Assembly (NCBI GenBank): GCA_947846985.1 | Contig: CANTUZ010000005.1 | Coordinates: forward strand, 24,462,389 to 24,526,388 | Source of the DNA: Fratercula arctica | Lineage: Eukaryota; Chordata; Aves; Charadriiformes; Alcidae | Reading direction: 5' to 3' | DNA length: 64,000 nt | Shown: in pieces, positions 1-12,523 of the stretch | Layout of the letters: each line of letters begins with the position of its first letter | Position numbering within the stretch: position 1 is the stretch's first letter | Notes under the pieces: model-generated | Told to the model about the DNA's origin: nothing | Databases searched by the model: none | Seen by the model: only the letters and a program-made list of their open reading frames with translations | Made by a program: the position numbers and the translations under genes

Positions 1-230
1 TGGGCTACTCCTAGTGTTATTATTTAACACATTGGTATTTTTAATAGGTCTGTGAAAAATGCTGACAGATGTTGCATTACCAATTTAGAAACATATAATA
101 CTGAAAAAAGCTCTGCTGGGCCATTGTTGGTATGACCTTTATTCCTGAAGTAGTCCTGTTTGGATCAATTCCCTTGCTAACAACAGCACTTTGCTTCCAT
201 CACTCTGTGTTACCTGCTGCATTTTCCCTT
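1..230. other. Unique AT-rich sequence, no feature seen
   Basis: I see no coding frame, RNA gene or recognisable repeat before the small CR1 tail at 231. Confidence 0.5.
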
Positions 231-277
231 GGTTGGAACTAGATGGTCTTTAAAGATCCCTTCCAGTCTATGATTGT
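231..277 (+). mobile_element. Tiny CR1 LINE 3'-end fragment
   Basis: The piece reads GGTTGGAACTAGATGGTCTT, then a TTTAAAGATCCCTTCCAG-like block, then TCTATGATTGT. This matches the last 45-50 bases of avian CR1 in plus orientation: the GGTTGGACTAGATGATC word, the CCTTCCA word and one decayed terminal octamer. No ORF2 sequence is left. Its shortness and mismatches suggest an old, heavily 5'-truncated insertion; chance similarity is unlikely but possible. Confidence 0.6.
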
Positions 278-3200
278 AAGAATAATGCATACAGTTTTCT
301 TTTTGCCTCCATTTCCTTCCCAGACTGGGGTGTTGGTTTTGACCCCTCTACACAGAGGTGTTTACGCTGCTATAGGTCACAAAACCTGAAACCTTTACCT
401 TTAGTCACCCTTTTTACCTCTGTTGCAAATGAGAAACACGTTCACTGATTTGGCAAAAGAGACTATGTCGCCGAGTATTTCACAAGCATGTGCTTCTTTA
501 AAAGGCAATACTTTTACTGTGAACACAGATCTTTTTTCTGTTTGACACATTCCCAGTCTTTATGCTCTTTATTGCTGTAAATTGTTAACCTCAGAAGCAA
601 TGTATATTTATATGCATATTGTAAGAATTCTAATGCTTAGAAACATTGCATTCATCATCTCTCTTTGCATTTTGAATATTGTCTTTTGTTCTGGTCTTTA
701 AAACAAATTCTGCATGGCAGTGTTAGCTAGGGATGTTATAGATCTCAGGGTACCATTTTGCAAGTAATTTAAAGAGTCCTGGTGGGTTAATTGTCATGAA
801 AAGGTAGAGAGGTTGTAAAGAAGGTCACAGAGGCAAGGGCTGCTATGACTTCTAGGGAGAATATGCTTTCAGGACAGAAGATGTAGTCCTTGTTATAAGT
901 GTAAGTTCACAGTAACTGTCAAACTTCTCTAGAGAAATCATGAAAGCATGGTATTTAGGGAACACACAGGATTGGTAAAGATTAATTTCCATATTTCTCA
1001 GAACGACCACTGGGCAGAAAAAAAAAAATCCCAAGAGAATCACAGGGAAATCTTGTCAGTACAATAAGAGGAAGATTCTGTCAATGTCTAAGCTCTTATG
1101 AATGAATTCTTCTGCGGTGTTCAAAACGAACCAAACCTCATGTCAGGTCTTGAGGGCTCTGAAATTTCTGACACTTGAAGTATCTTCGAAGGTAAGGCTC
1201 TAATCTTCCTTCAAGGAATGTAACTTTAAAATCCAAATTATATAGATGTGTGGCTTTGGGTGTAGGCAAGGAGGGGAAGGCTGCTTTTTTCCTGTCTAAA
1301 ACTCTGTAGATCTGCCTGGCTGGGGTGTATGCAGGAAACCTGCTGTCTTCATGAAGCACTATCGTCACACAGTATTTTTAGAAACTGCAAGCATGTGAAC
1401 TAGTAACACACATTCATCCTTGTTCTGTATGTCATCTCCTGTCCCCTTCCAATAAACTTTTTCTTCTACGGAAAGGGTTTTAAACTGCAAGATTAAAAAG
1501 ATTTTTTTTCCTTAAATAGTGTTTTTCTTAAATACATTTTTTTCTTTCCCACTTTAATTACAAGATTACATTTAGGATGAAATGCTAGATGTTGATCCTA
1601 ACACTCATTTGTTCTGCTGTAGATTAGAATTAATTCAATTAATATTAATGAAAATACAGCACTATCATTACAAAAAAATGCAGCCTATAAAAGTAACTAC
1701 TTATATCACCCTATTTCTCTGACTTCCCCTACACTCCTGCTCTGCAAGGAAAAGCAGGAGGGAGCTAGGGAGAACACCTTCCAACACGCATTAGCCTTCC
1801 TTGTTCATTTCCAGTGATCTGTCAAGTATGAAATTTTCCATCCTTGAAGGCATATGGTGGGTATTAGTGATAATAGCTGCAGCATGTTGATCCTGGCCTT
1901 ACACACCCTTGTTTGACACACTAGATTGTTGAATGACATTTACCTTGACAAAAAGAGTTGCATGTGCCTTTTCTTTTTCCGCTTTTAAACACATCTAATA
2001 CTTCCCTAAATACGAGTAAGGAATAGAGTTTCTCTTTGGCTTCTAACTGATTTTCATACTATTCAAGAATGAGATGAACACTGCCTGTAAGATAAATGGA
2101 CAAAGCTGGGCAAGTGTCACCAAAACAGATTGGATCGCTTTTCTGCTAGCAGAGTATCTGCAAAGGGACTGTGATTTCATCTAGTCTTTGTAGTTTGAAA
2201 TATTTTATAAATCAGTAACCATTATTCAAAGGTATCCCCAGTGGTGTTGAATTAGATTTTGGGCACGCTGACTTATAATTTGGTGTAATATTTCTATGCA
2301 GAAGAGAAGCACAGATCAGGACAAAAATCAGGATAAACTGTACCACATGAGTTGGGCAGTAAGGCAATGGAATATGCGCACATGGGAGAATTTAATGTTT
2401 CAGATGTTTCAGAAACAACTTTCCTTCCAACTCAGTCTGTGATGTCTTTCTGGCCTTGACACATACTCTAGATGAGAAAAGGGTCACAGAGTCCACTGCA
2501 GTCATAGTAATAACAAGTGTTTATTTAAGATTCTGTCAGGGTTTTGTTTTCTATTTATTTAATTTCTCTGTGGGACTAAAATATAGGATCAATTTTGGTT
2601 ACTCTAAAAAAAAAAAATATGCAAGAGAATTAGGGTTAAATTTCTGTAGTGACAAGATACACACACACACACACACATATATATGATTTGGAGAAAACTG
2701 ACTTGTGCTGAAAAGATGCTTCTTCAATAACAAGGACTGGTGGTAATCAGAATGAGAAAATTCATCTTGGTTTATACAACAGAGGTCTGTCTCTCTGGAA
2801 TTAGTATAGAATTATTTCCTTCAATATATTGATTAATGCCTTTAACAGTCCAGTTCTAAACTGCATAAGCTATGGAGTTTTTATCCCTTTCTTTGGGTCA
2901 TTAGGAAGTTATTTTCACTGTTTTATCACTGGGAAATACTGGTATCCTTTAGTTCAGGTTGTTTCCTCACTTCTAATCTTCGACTCTTTTTGGCCAAGTT
3001 AATCAAATCTGTACAGAACTTTTTGGACAGACCATAGCTCTCAAATTTCTTAGCTTCCTTATAGTGCTAACCTTCATACTGCTGTGTCATTCTTTTCTTA
3101 AAAAACTCACAATCCTATTCATTATATTTTCCTTGCCAAGTTGCAAAAAAGGTTTGAAAAATGAATGTCAGTTTCCATTAAAGGCATTTATTACTTACAG

Positions 3201-4083
3201 TTCTCATTTGCTCATCTTGAACATTTGTCAAAGGAAAGAATGGAATAAACCGCTCTAAACTGGGTTTCTAGCCTTGCTCATGCAAACAATATTACCTCAC
3301 ACAATAAATTCCATTGACTTCAGACATTTTTGAATGCAAGCTATAGATCAGGTACAGTCTTTGGATTGTACACTTCATTTGAATGGTACTTATCACATAA
3401 TAATAATAATAGATATCACACAAAAATTACTTGAGAATGTATATGCATATGTGGACAGAGCTTCAGTTTCACACCTTTTGCGCTGTTTCCAGTAAGACAT
3501 TCCCTGTATTGCCTTCCTCTAGTTACGGAGTCTCACTGCTTCTGAAATGCAGGCCCGTGATGTTAGTCAGCTGTCTAATGCTGCTCCTACTCAGTGGCGA
3601 GAGTTCAGATGAAAACACCTGCAACTAAGACAGTGAGTTATGTAAGATTAGCTTCCCCACATACCCACAGCGTATCTGAATTTGGACAAAAAATGTTGCC
3701 CATCTTTAAAAATAATAGTGATCATTTCTAACTTTTAAAAATATTTCTTCATTCTTTCACTTGTATGAGCATACAGGCAGTATTTTCTATAAAGTCCTGT
3801 ATGTCAAATTGTGATACTTTATTACCTATCTAATCTTTTATTAGTTCAACTGAAGTAAGTAGGGGCAATTAATGAAAAAAAGGTTACCTGAATTAGAATA
3901 TATCAAGTAGTAGTAATACTGCAACCTCAACGTAGCTGTTCTCCTTTCTGTTTGATGGGTGTGTTTTAGACATAAATATTTATTAGTGTTGGCAATTTTT
4001 GCAGTGAAGGGGAATTTTGTGAGGGTTCGGTGAACTCTTCCATAACACACTTAAGCTTGAGTTTTGTCAGTTGAAACTTTAGA
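278..4083. other. Unique AT-rich intergenic sequence
   Basis: This stretch holds only short open frames of at most about 76 codons with no recognisable domain. It contains an (AC)n(AT)n tract at 2659-2684 and a short (TAA)n run near 3402-3414. I see no repeat family, RNA gene or convincing exon. Confidence 0.5.
2659..2684. repeat. (AC)9(AT)4 dinucleotide microsatellite
   Basis: A perfect AC run of nine units is followed directly by ATATATAT. It is probably length-polymorphic. The 76-codon frame that runs into it is not a gene. Confidence 0.85.
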
Positions 4084-4310
4084 CTCTTCTCTTCTCTTCT
4101 CTTCTCTTCTCTTCTCTTCTCTTCTCTTCTCTTCTCTTCTCTTCTCTTCTCTTCTCTTCTCTTCTCTTCTCTTCTCTTCTCTTCTCTTCTCTTTTCTCTT
4201 CTCTTCTCTTCTCTTTTCTCTCCTCTTCTCTTTTCTCTCCTCCTCTCCTCTCCTCTCCTCTCCTCTCCTCTCCTCTCCTCTCCTCTCCTCTCCTCTCCTC
4301 TCCTCTCCTC
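4084..4310. repeat. Large pyrimidine pentanucleotide array, (CTCTT)n then (TCCTC)n
   Basis: Bases 4084-4193 are an uninterrupted 22-unit run of the 5-mer CTCTT. Bases 4194-4240 are a mixed zone of TTCTC and TTTTC variants. Bases 4241-4310 are 14 uninterrupted units of TCCTC. The strand is essentially pure pyrimidine for about 225 bases, so the other strand is pure purine and yields meaningless Arg/Glu/Lys-rich open frames of 94-142 codons. The array should be highly mutable and can in principle form triplex (H-) DNA. The two perfect blocks with different units suggest two separate expansion events joined by an older interrupted zone. Confidence 0.95.
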
Positions 4311-7300
4311 TTCTCTTGTTTTCTTTTGTTTTCTTTTCTTTACATTAGAAGGCCATTTGCCTCCTCCCTCTTCCCTGCCACACAACAAAGGCATCTTTGT
4401 AGTGGAATGTTTAAATTTTAGACGGTATATATTCCCAGGATGTAATTCTGCAATAACTGCCTTGATATCTAATGACTTAATTAGATAATTATAGAATTGT
4501 AATAAGTAAAGAACTTGTGCAAAACAGAATAAATCATTGAAATTAATTTTTCTTGGAGAGGAAAGGGTAAATTTTGTTCATATCCTTAGCTTATCAGCAT
4601 CGCTAATTAAACCTTGCTTTTTAATAATCTTCCATTAAAATAGCTGCTGAGAGGCTAGCTTAGTGAGCCTCTATTTGATGAACACAAACAGTAAAAAAGA
4701 TTTCCTTCCTCTCCCTGGGGAAGAAAAAAAAAAAAAAAAAGAGTATATTCCATTACCTCTATTGCCTTTTTTGTTGTTGTTTTTTTCTTTTTCTGGCTGA
4801 CAGGAAGAAATTAATTAAGACTGAGTTAATATGACCGACAAGTTAATTTGAGATTGAGTGGGTATAGGCTTCTATTTTCAGTCTCATTTTCCATATCACA
4901 GGAGCTAACTCCTACAACCCTTGCAGAGTCTTTCATTATTCAACAATCCTATTTGAACTAGTCAGTTTTGCCGGGGGAAGAGTTTTAGATTTGGCCCATG
5001 CCAGACACAAGGTATTCCAAACAGTTGCTTTGCCCAAAATTTTTATTAGTTATGACATAACCAAGGGTTTTATCTGATAGTTAGTAAAGCAATCTATTAT
5101 TTAGGATTACTCAGTATGTTCATTACTATCACTGCATTAAGCGTATGAGTCTTAATTGTTGAGAAGGTTTTTTAATCTGATATATGTTTTTATGATGTTT
5201 ACTTTATCATTAAAATGATCAGAAGGAAAAAATGATGTGGGACCTACTTAAAGGAATTTTGAATATCTGAGGGATCATATGTTTAATCAGCACTAATTTC
5301 AGAGAGTGACTTTCTGTATTTTATCATGAACACTAGATAGATGATCACATCTTTGAATCTTCTCATTGTTATAAATGTCAGAGATGAAATAATGAATTAT
5401 ATAACTTTCTGAAGCTCTTCTCTGTCTTTTTTTTCCTCTTTTCTTTAACTGTATAACCAACCTTTTTATGCCTGACTGCCTGCATTGGGCTACTCCAAAT
5501 AATGTTCTGATTTCATAGGTGCTGACAATCGAATCAAAAACTCTATATCCTCCAAGTGGCAAACTAGTTTTATAATGTGTCTGTGTTACTGATTGTCTTT
5601 CCCAAAGTGACCGACACTACTTCAGGCACATGTGAACTAGTAGGCTGGATAGTAGTTGTGACAACACGGAGAACAGTCAGGCTGTGAAATCTGTCTGGGA
5701 AAATGAATAAATATTAAGATGTTTAGTCAATGCTGGTATCTGTGCTACTGAGGTTATATTGCTGTCTACAGTACTGCCATATAATCATGCCGTATGTCAC
5801 ACAATCTGGCCTTAACTTGTTTGTTTTCTTTTGGGGGTTAGGTTCATGTTCCTTTTGGTCTCATCCAAGAGCAGCAATATGTTAATAAGGAAAGGGACTT
5901 CCCTTGGAGCTATTATAACAAGGAATATAATTTACAAAATATATTAACATATTCAGATAGAAAATGACATTTGCTGTTACAAATGTAGATTTGCTGGCTC
6001 TACAGAAAGGAGATTATTTTGGAAGGCTACTGGGGTAATATTTCCATGCTCACATTATCAACATTTGAGAGCAGCTTTTTGAAAGTCCCGCTTACACCAA
6101 AAAGGAAACTTCAAGAAAATATCACCTTAGTTTTGAAGTGTTGATAAGCTCTGACTGGTGCTGAAGGCAGGTGGTATCTATACGCACCTTTGTATGAGAT
6201 ATCTAGTCCTAGCAGAGCAACTGGAGGCTGCACATTTCAATATTCATTGAGAAAATACTGTTATTTTAACCCAGCCCTAGCTGCTTCAGAATCACTGAGA
6301 TTAGCAAAATTAAAAATTAGATATCAGAGAAAATAATAATTCACATTATTTTTAATGTATGGATTTAAATACAGATTTTACAGACCCACTTGGGATCCAT
6401 GAGGTTCAGGGATTCCGGTCCTTATTGTCTTGCTGAAGTAAGGCACTGGGTACTGCTAGTCACTGGGAGACATTTCATCATTTCCTAAATGGGTCCACAA
6501 AGCCGCAAAGCTCCTCTGTAACTCACATGGCTGTAATAACTGTAATAATACACTAGGTTCTGTCAGAGCATCCTGGTTTGAGAATTGCTACTTCCCCAGG
6601 GATGAAATGCCCTCATATCCACCAGGTACATACAAAACATCCTTAACATGAAGGTAAAACTAAAAACTGAAGTTTATCTAGGTAATTACTAAATTCAGAG
6701 GAATGTATTAAATAAAATCATGCTTACAATTTATTTTTGCTTTAGTTTTATTCTAAAGGGTCTGAGCTGCAGTTCCTTAAAATTAGGAAACTGTGCTGAA
6801 ATAAGACAAAATTATTTTTTTTGTGCACGTGGAAACTGCCACAGCAACACTCAGAAGTGTTGTATAAGGCTGATTGCAGTGAAAAGCAAACATTGATACC
6901 ATGGCTTAGGGTTTCTTCCCAATAAATTAACCATGAAGTAGCATGGCATGTGGATGGATCCACATGTTTCAAAATCAAGTACCTAGTTTGAAAATAACTT
7001 TACTTTTTGGGTATTGTGCTTTCAGTTGTAAAATTGTTCAGGAAGGAGCCACTATTTTCAAATTACAAGAAAAAAAAAAAAGAGTATTTCTGAATCTGCT
7101 GTAAATTGCTGTTTCTTTGTTTTTTTTAGTTAATTACATAGTAAGAAATAGGATTTTTGTTGTGAAATTAGGAATCTTCCTATATCATTAAAATGAGAGC
7201 AAAACTGAAACTATACAGGCAGCATGCATGCACGTCTGTGGGTGGCACTAATAAGTAGTAGCATGTGAATCATCCAGTCTGGTGTCTTGCATTATTCTAT

Positions 7301-7403
7301 GCATATTTTAGAATTTTTGCTGAAATTCTTTTGCACTTTGATTGGTTGATAAGAGATAAGAAAGTCCGTAATAGATTCTGGATTAAACTAATTTACTTAG
7401 AGC

Positions 7404-7444
7404 TAGGCATTTGATTTTTGTCTTTGCAGTAAATCAAATGCCTA
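7404..7444. repeat. Perfect 14-bp inverted repeat (small hairpin)
   Basis: The arm TAGGCATTTGATTT at 7404-7417 is the exact reverse complement of 7431-7444, with a 13-base spacer. It could fold into a short stem-loop. The stem is too short for a typical microRNA precursor. Confidence 0.8.
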
Positions 7445-8658
7445 ATTTTACACAAGCATTCCAAAGAAATCAAAACAACTCATGTGGTTCAGACCTTAAT
7501 TCTTAGCTTAGCCATATTCATTTTAGAATGTAATAGACCAAATCCAGCTTTCTCTATTCATGTTAACTGGCAACAAGTGTTGATAAAAATGTATATAAAT
7601 ACTTGTTTAAAACTTCGTTATTTTTTAACTTAAGTATGATCATTTATAATTACATATATTTTCTTTTTTTTTTATTTCATAAAATACTTGCAAGGATTTA
7701 TTGTTGACTTTTAACAGGGAAAATCAATCAATAAATAAACCCCTATAATCATATTTATATGATATTTCAGTGTTTTCAAAATTATCCAGAAAAGTCTTAC
7801 CCTTTTAAGCCCTTCTTGCAGATACAGTCTGACAGACAGGTAGACAGATGGACAAATAGAATTGGCAGATAGGTATCACAGTTTATTTTCCTAGTGAATA
7901 AGTGGATTACATTGGGAAAGCTGGCTATACAAACACAGCGGATGGAAGAAAACAGATGGTATGCATTCCAATGCCTGGTGGCTGTTTGGGCATTAAACGT
8001 TTGTCTGAACCAGTTCTCTGTGAGAAAAGAATCTGTATATTTTAATATCTTCAATTAAATGAAGACCCAATGAGTGGGGAAATAATGAAAGAAGGATGAT
8101 TTTTACAGCTTGTAATGCCATTTAAAAAATTTAAGTGTCCTTTATGCATTCAATCCAGTAAACTCTCATGGGAAAGTCTTTGTATCAATACTTAAAAGTA
8201 GAAATAGGAAAAGGTAAAACTCCCAAGCAACTATGCAAAGTCTGTTCCAAAATGGTTTATTCTTCCATGAAGGTATTTTGCACCAGTCCTTTTTAAGAAG
8301 CTCCCTCCCTTTCCTATTGACTTGATAGAAACATTAGCGTGCAGGTCTGCTTACAGATGGATGGTGGAGTGTAAGCTCTTAAGTGTTATATTACTGCTAT
8401 CCTAATAGCAGAATCAATGACATTATACAAACCTGGCTCACACCCATCACCTGCGATTACAATGAGTTGCTGTTCACTGCATACACGGTTGTTGTTTTTA
8501 AGTCACTGAGGATTAAGAAAGAGAGAAAAATGTACTACAGTCCAAAGTCATGAAGGGGAAAGTGTGTGAGAATCACATACAGTGTATATTTATTTACTTA
8601 TGATGAGCCCCAGCCATGAGCCATCAGCTTACAGTTTCTCTTACAATCACCCTCATTG

Positions 8659-8685
8659 GCTATTCATGAACAGGTTATGAATAGC
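8659..8685. repeat. Perfect 9-bp inverted repeat
   Basis: GCTATTCAT at 8659-8667 and ATGAATAGC at 8677-8685 are exact reverse complements around a 9-base spacer. It may be a chance event or a paired protein-binding site. Confidence 0.7.
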
Positions 8686-9622
8686 AGGATTATATCACTT
8701 TGTTTTTGCTTCCTTAATAGGAGCTATTAAAGAGTCACTTTTCAGATTGGTATTATTAACTGTTTGTTAGGCTATATTTTACGAATAGTACTTTCCTTAT
8801 TCAGAAGGAGAACAGCATAGAGAACTAACTGGAAATAGTTTGAGAAGTAATATGAACATCAAATTATTTGTAAGAGAGGAAATAATTGGTATACATTGGC
8901 AAATTCAGATAGAATAAAAAAGCTGAATACCAGCCTATTGCAGGAACCAGAGAACTTTAGACAGTTATTATGAACAGACTTGCACCTCTAGTACCCAAAT
9001 TGCCTGTATTGCTTTTCAGGTCAGTAGATTTTAAGGCCCAAAAAGGGAATTTACATCTTAACCTAATGACTAACAGACTATAGGACATCAAATTTCACCA
9101 AGTGATCCAGAGTGAAAGCCATAATTTCATAATGTTTCAAACAGGTAACCAAACATATCCAGACTTCATTTTAAGAGTTGAAACCACTTCAATTCATGAC
9201 AGAAAATATTTACTGTATCCCTCGGTAAGACGTCCCAAAGGTTCAACACAGTCTCTTCATTAACCGTGTGTAGCATGATCCTAGTCTGAATTGTGTAGCA
9301 CTGTCATCACTTTTTTTGAGTATTGTAGTTAGCTAAGGACAAGAACAAGTAGAAAAACTAAAATAAGAAAGGGCAAAAAATCCTTCACTATTGTAAACAG
9401 ATCATTTCTTGCCAATAGACAGCTGTCCTGGTTTCAGCTGGGAAAGAGTTAATTCGCTTTCCAGAGATTGCTGTGAAAGGAATGTCAATAATACCTATTG
9501 TTTTTAGTTGCTGCAAAGTGATGTTTACGCTATTCAAGGACTTTTTTCAGCTTCCCATAGAAGCATAGACAGAATGATGGAATGGCCAATGAAATATTCC
9601 ATACCATAGACATCATGCTGAG

Positions 9623-9630
9623 TATATAAA
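9623..9630 (+). promoter_or_regulatory. LTR TATA box
   Basis: TATATAAA lies mid-LTR, just 3' of the TCATGCT motif shared with the other LTRs here; its position fits the U3 promoter. Confidence 0.6.
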
Positions 9631-9765
9631 TGGGAGTTAGCTGGGGGGCGGGAATCCACGTTCACTGCTTGGGACACTGCCAATTCACTGTGTGGTGAGA
9701 GTGACCCACGTCATTCCTATTATTGCTATTATTACTGTTATTTTTCCTTTTCTGTTACTCTTTCT

Positions 9766-9771
9766 ATTAAA
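9766..9771 (+). terminator. LTR polyadenylation signal ATTAAA
   Basis: ATTAAA lies downstream of the TATA box where the R region's poly(A) signal is expected, followed by a T-rich tract. Confidence 0.5.
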
Positions 9772-9902
9772 CTGTCTTTACATCAGTCCATGACTTTGGT
9801 CTTTTTTTCTCCCTTTCCTCTCTTTTTTTTCCCCTCTTCTCCCCACTTTTTTGATCAAGCGTCTGTGTGGCCCTAGCTGCTGACTTGGGTTAAACCACAA
9901 CA

Positions 9903-10928
9903 ACAATGAATAGTGGATTCTCTTGCCCTCACTTGTTCGAGAACTGAATTTCAGAGCCTCTTTTTGAGGCATGTACAGTCTGAGTGGTGCAAGGTAAAAT
10001 GAAATGTTTGTTTCACTTATTAAGTTGCTTTGGGTTCCAAATGTTAACATCTCTCTTACAAAAGATGTATCAGTAATGTTGATTAATTTGTGCCAAGATG
10101 ATTATGCTAGATATCAAACATTTTTTCAAAGATCTTTAAACCCAAAATAGTGTTTCCATTTCTTCTTCCATGTATTCTATTCTATGTAGAATGCAAGAGG
10201 TGCAAATGTCAATTCAAAACCAGAAACTTTAATTTGGGTTTGGTTTTTTTTCTTCACAGTACAATTTTATGGGACTTCATTATGTTTATCTTCCTTTTGT
10301 TCTGTTTCAGAACAGTAAATGCATGATTAAAATTTCAGCATTTCCTTTCAAATTGAAGATCAGGTGACAGTCACACTATATTCATAATGTTCCTTTACTC
10401 TTGAAACCTAAAATTTATCACTATTAGGAAAAAAACAGGAAAAAGAGCTACAGGAAACACAAGAGAAAAGTTTAGTGGGGAGTGACAGACTTCTGTAGTC
10501 ATTGACTAAAAGGGTTAATACTTAATTGAATACTTCATTTTAATTAAATAAGAAAACAACGTTAGAGTTACAATAAACATTACATCAATCAACCATTCTC
10601 AAGATTACATCCAAAAAACTCACAGAAAAAAAAGCATGGCTGTATATCTGTCCCAAAAGGCTGAAGGGCAAAAGGAAGCATGCTAGGATCTGACTAGGTG
10701 TTTTCATGGAAGTTAACAGTGATTATGACAAGAAACCTCAACTATTCAGCTGCTCAGGTTTTTTTAGTTTTACTTAATATCATGTTTGTTTAAGCACTGA
10801 AAATAATAGAGGTCCACCTAAAACTATGAGATCAAAACTCTTTTGGCTTTTTTGTTAATACACATTTGAAATATCAACAGCTAAATCACATTCAGATATG
10901 AAATCGGTGCTTGTATCTAATCTGATCT
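9903..10928. other. Unique AT-rich sequence, no gene seen
   Basis: Only short chance frames occur. I recognise no repeat or RNA gene between the LTR and the old CR1 fragment. Confidence 0.5.
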
Positions 10929-11243
10929 TCAGGACTTCCACGGATGAAGACTGCCTAATCTCTCTGCACTACATCTTCCAATACTTGATTGTCCTAGTAG
11001 TGAAAAAAATTGTCCTTACATCTAGTTTGAACCACTCTCGTTCAAATTTAAGCCTATCTTTCTTCCTCCTATAAAACACCATGGTGAAGAGTCTGGCCCC
11101 ATCTTCTCCATATCCTTCATGTAAATGTTAAGTACCCCCAAAGCTGACTCTTCTCCAGACTGAACGTGTCCTAGACCCTCAGCCTCTTTTCACAGGGCAA
11201 ATGCTCCAGCCCCACCAATTATCTTGGCAGCCTCTGCTGAAAT
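10929..11243 (-). mobile_element. Old CR1 LINE fragment (ORF2 C-terminal region)
   Basis: On the plus strand the piece shows reverse-complement CR1 words: ACTTCCACGGATGAAGACTG, AATACTTGATTGTCCTAGTAG, TCTAGTTTGAACC, CCATGGTGAAGAGTCTGGCC and GCAAATGCTCCAGCCCC. These correspond to the C-terminal part of ORF2 of an older CR1 subfamily in minus orientation. No open frame survives. The 3' untranslated end and octamer tail are missing, so the element has been clipped on both sides or has decayed past recognition at its ends. It looks more diverged than the other CR1 copies in this window. Confidence 0.8.
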
Positions 11244-12497
11244 GCATTAGTTTATTGACACCTTTCTCATAATGAGGGACTTAAAGCTGGTTACAACATT
11301 CTTGATGTTGTTCTTACTCTCAGAATTGACAGATAGAGATGAGCACAAAGACAGATTGCAAAAATGTGTGGCAATGTGATTTTGTCTTTTGGAGTGGGAA
11401 GAATCTCTGTATTTACAAACAACAGGCATTAAACCTTTGTCAGCAAACATCTTTGTGATATTGCAGAGTGTGCATAAATGTATTTGAAAGAGTATTATAG
11501 GTGGGTTGTAGTCAGATGGACTGCTAGGACTCTCCACGAGAGAGACTGACATAGAGCCTCAAGAATGAGGATGGGCATTCCTTCCCCATAAGATGCATTA
11601 CAGAAAAAAGCATCAATAAGAGCATTGCCTTTTCCAACCCAGACGGTAACCTTAGCAAGATTGCAAACAGGTTGATTTGCACAGCTTGATCAATAGAAAA
11701 ATTATATACAACATACAGTTCAAAATCTGCTGTTTTCTCTTTAAAACAGTGGTGAGAAGGGTACAGATTTCTTTTTTATCTTTTCAGAAGGCAGTGCAGT
11801 TGATGTGAAAATATCTAACTAGCTTACAGAGGTGTACGCATATATGCCCATTTACGCTATCTCCCCATTTTTGTGAATATCACAGTTCTTGCTTATATTT
11901 GCAATATTACAGGTGTGTTGACAAGTCACATCATATTTCTATGTAAAAAAGGAATACGGCAGGGGAAAACAACAACTGCTAAGATGGAGTAGTATACTAG
12001 TGCAAAGAAGCTATTGTCTCTTTCAATAAAAACATACTTTCAAATCTGCGTGTTCCAAAAAAATTGTAAAATTTCAACACTCGTTTAAATATCCTTAACT
12101 TGTTGAAGCATCCAAGCCAATGTATTTCTCCTTTGTAGCTGTGTTTCAGACTCATATAAAGATTTGTATTGCCCACAGAAGCTGCAACAATGGCAGAGTA
12201 ACACAGCAATCGTTTCAAGAAAATGCAAGCTGTGCCAGGGGGTATTCATTCCAGGATTTCCTTGTGCAGTTCTCTATTAGCATCTCTAGTTTGCGCTTGT
12301 GAACTTGCTGAGGTTATACGATAACTCTAACAGACAACTGGTTAGCAATTTCTCCACATTCTCCCACCAGAAGCACAACAGAAAACCTATTTATAGGAAA
12401 CTAAAAAGGTCTCATCCAACCAGATGGAACCAGCAATTCAGAAATGTACTTACACAGCTAGAAGTTAGAGATGGATATAAACTTCAGGTAACAAGCC

Positions 12498-12523
12498 TTT
12501 TTTTTTTTTTTTTTTTTTTTTTT
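12498..12523. repeat. Poly(T) tract of 26 bases
   Basis: An uninterrupted run of 26 T. I found no retrocopy body next to it that would explain it as a reverse-transcribed tail. Confidence 0.9.

Larger units (their letters stand above)
4311..9423. other. Unique AT-rich intergenic sequence with small inverted repeats
   Basis: No gene or recognised interspersed repeat is seen in this 5-kb stretch; the longest frames are under 90 codons and match nothing I know. It has a 17-A run at 4724-4740, a TTAATTAA site at 4811-4818, a 7-bp-arm inverted repeat at 4650-4672, a perfect 14-bp-arm inverted repeat at 7404-7444 and a perfect 9-bp-arm inverted repeat at 8659-8685. Parts (about 4440-4700 and 8580-8760) have a less decayed look that could reflect regulatory constraint, but that is an impression. 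Confidence 0.45.
9424..9902 (+). mobile_element. Solo LTR of an avian endogenous retrovirus
   Basis: The element starts TGTCCTGGTTTCAGCTGGG and ends TTAAACCACAACA, the canonical TG...CA ends of a common avian ERV LTR family. Inside it has a TATA box (TATATAAA, 9623-9630) 3' of a CCATACCAT...TCATGCT motif, a poly(A) signal ATTAAA at 9766-9771, a pyrimidine-rich stretch, and a terminal segment with the family's CTGTGTGGCCCTAGCTGC-like block. No gag, pol or env sequence lies on either side, so this is a solo LTR made by LTR-LTR recombination, or a remnant. The flanks (ACAGC before, ACAAT after) are not a clean target duplication, so the insertion is old or its ends have decayed. Its family assignment (ERVK- or ERVL-like) is unsettled. 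Confidence 0.85.

Noticed and set aside
3966..4394. 142- and 94-codon frames across the pentanucleotide array (Arg/Glu/Lys-rich and Phe/Ser/Leu-rich)
   Set aside because: They are translations of a pure simple-sequence array. The 5-bp period cycles through all frames, so long open frames are expected without coding.
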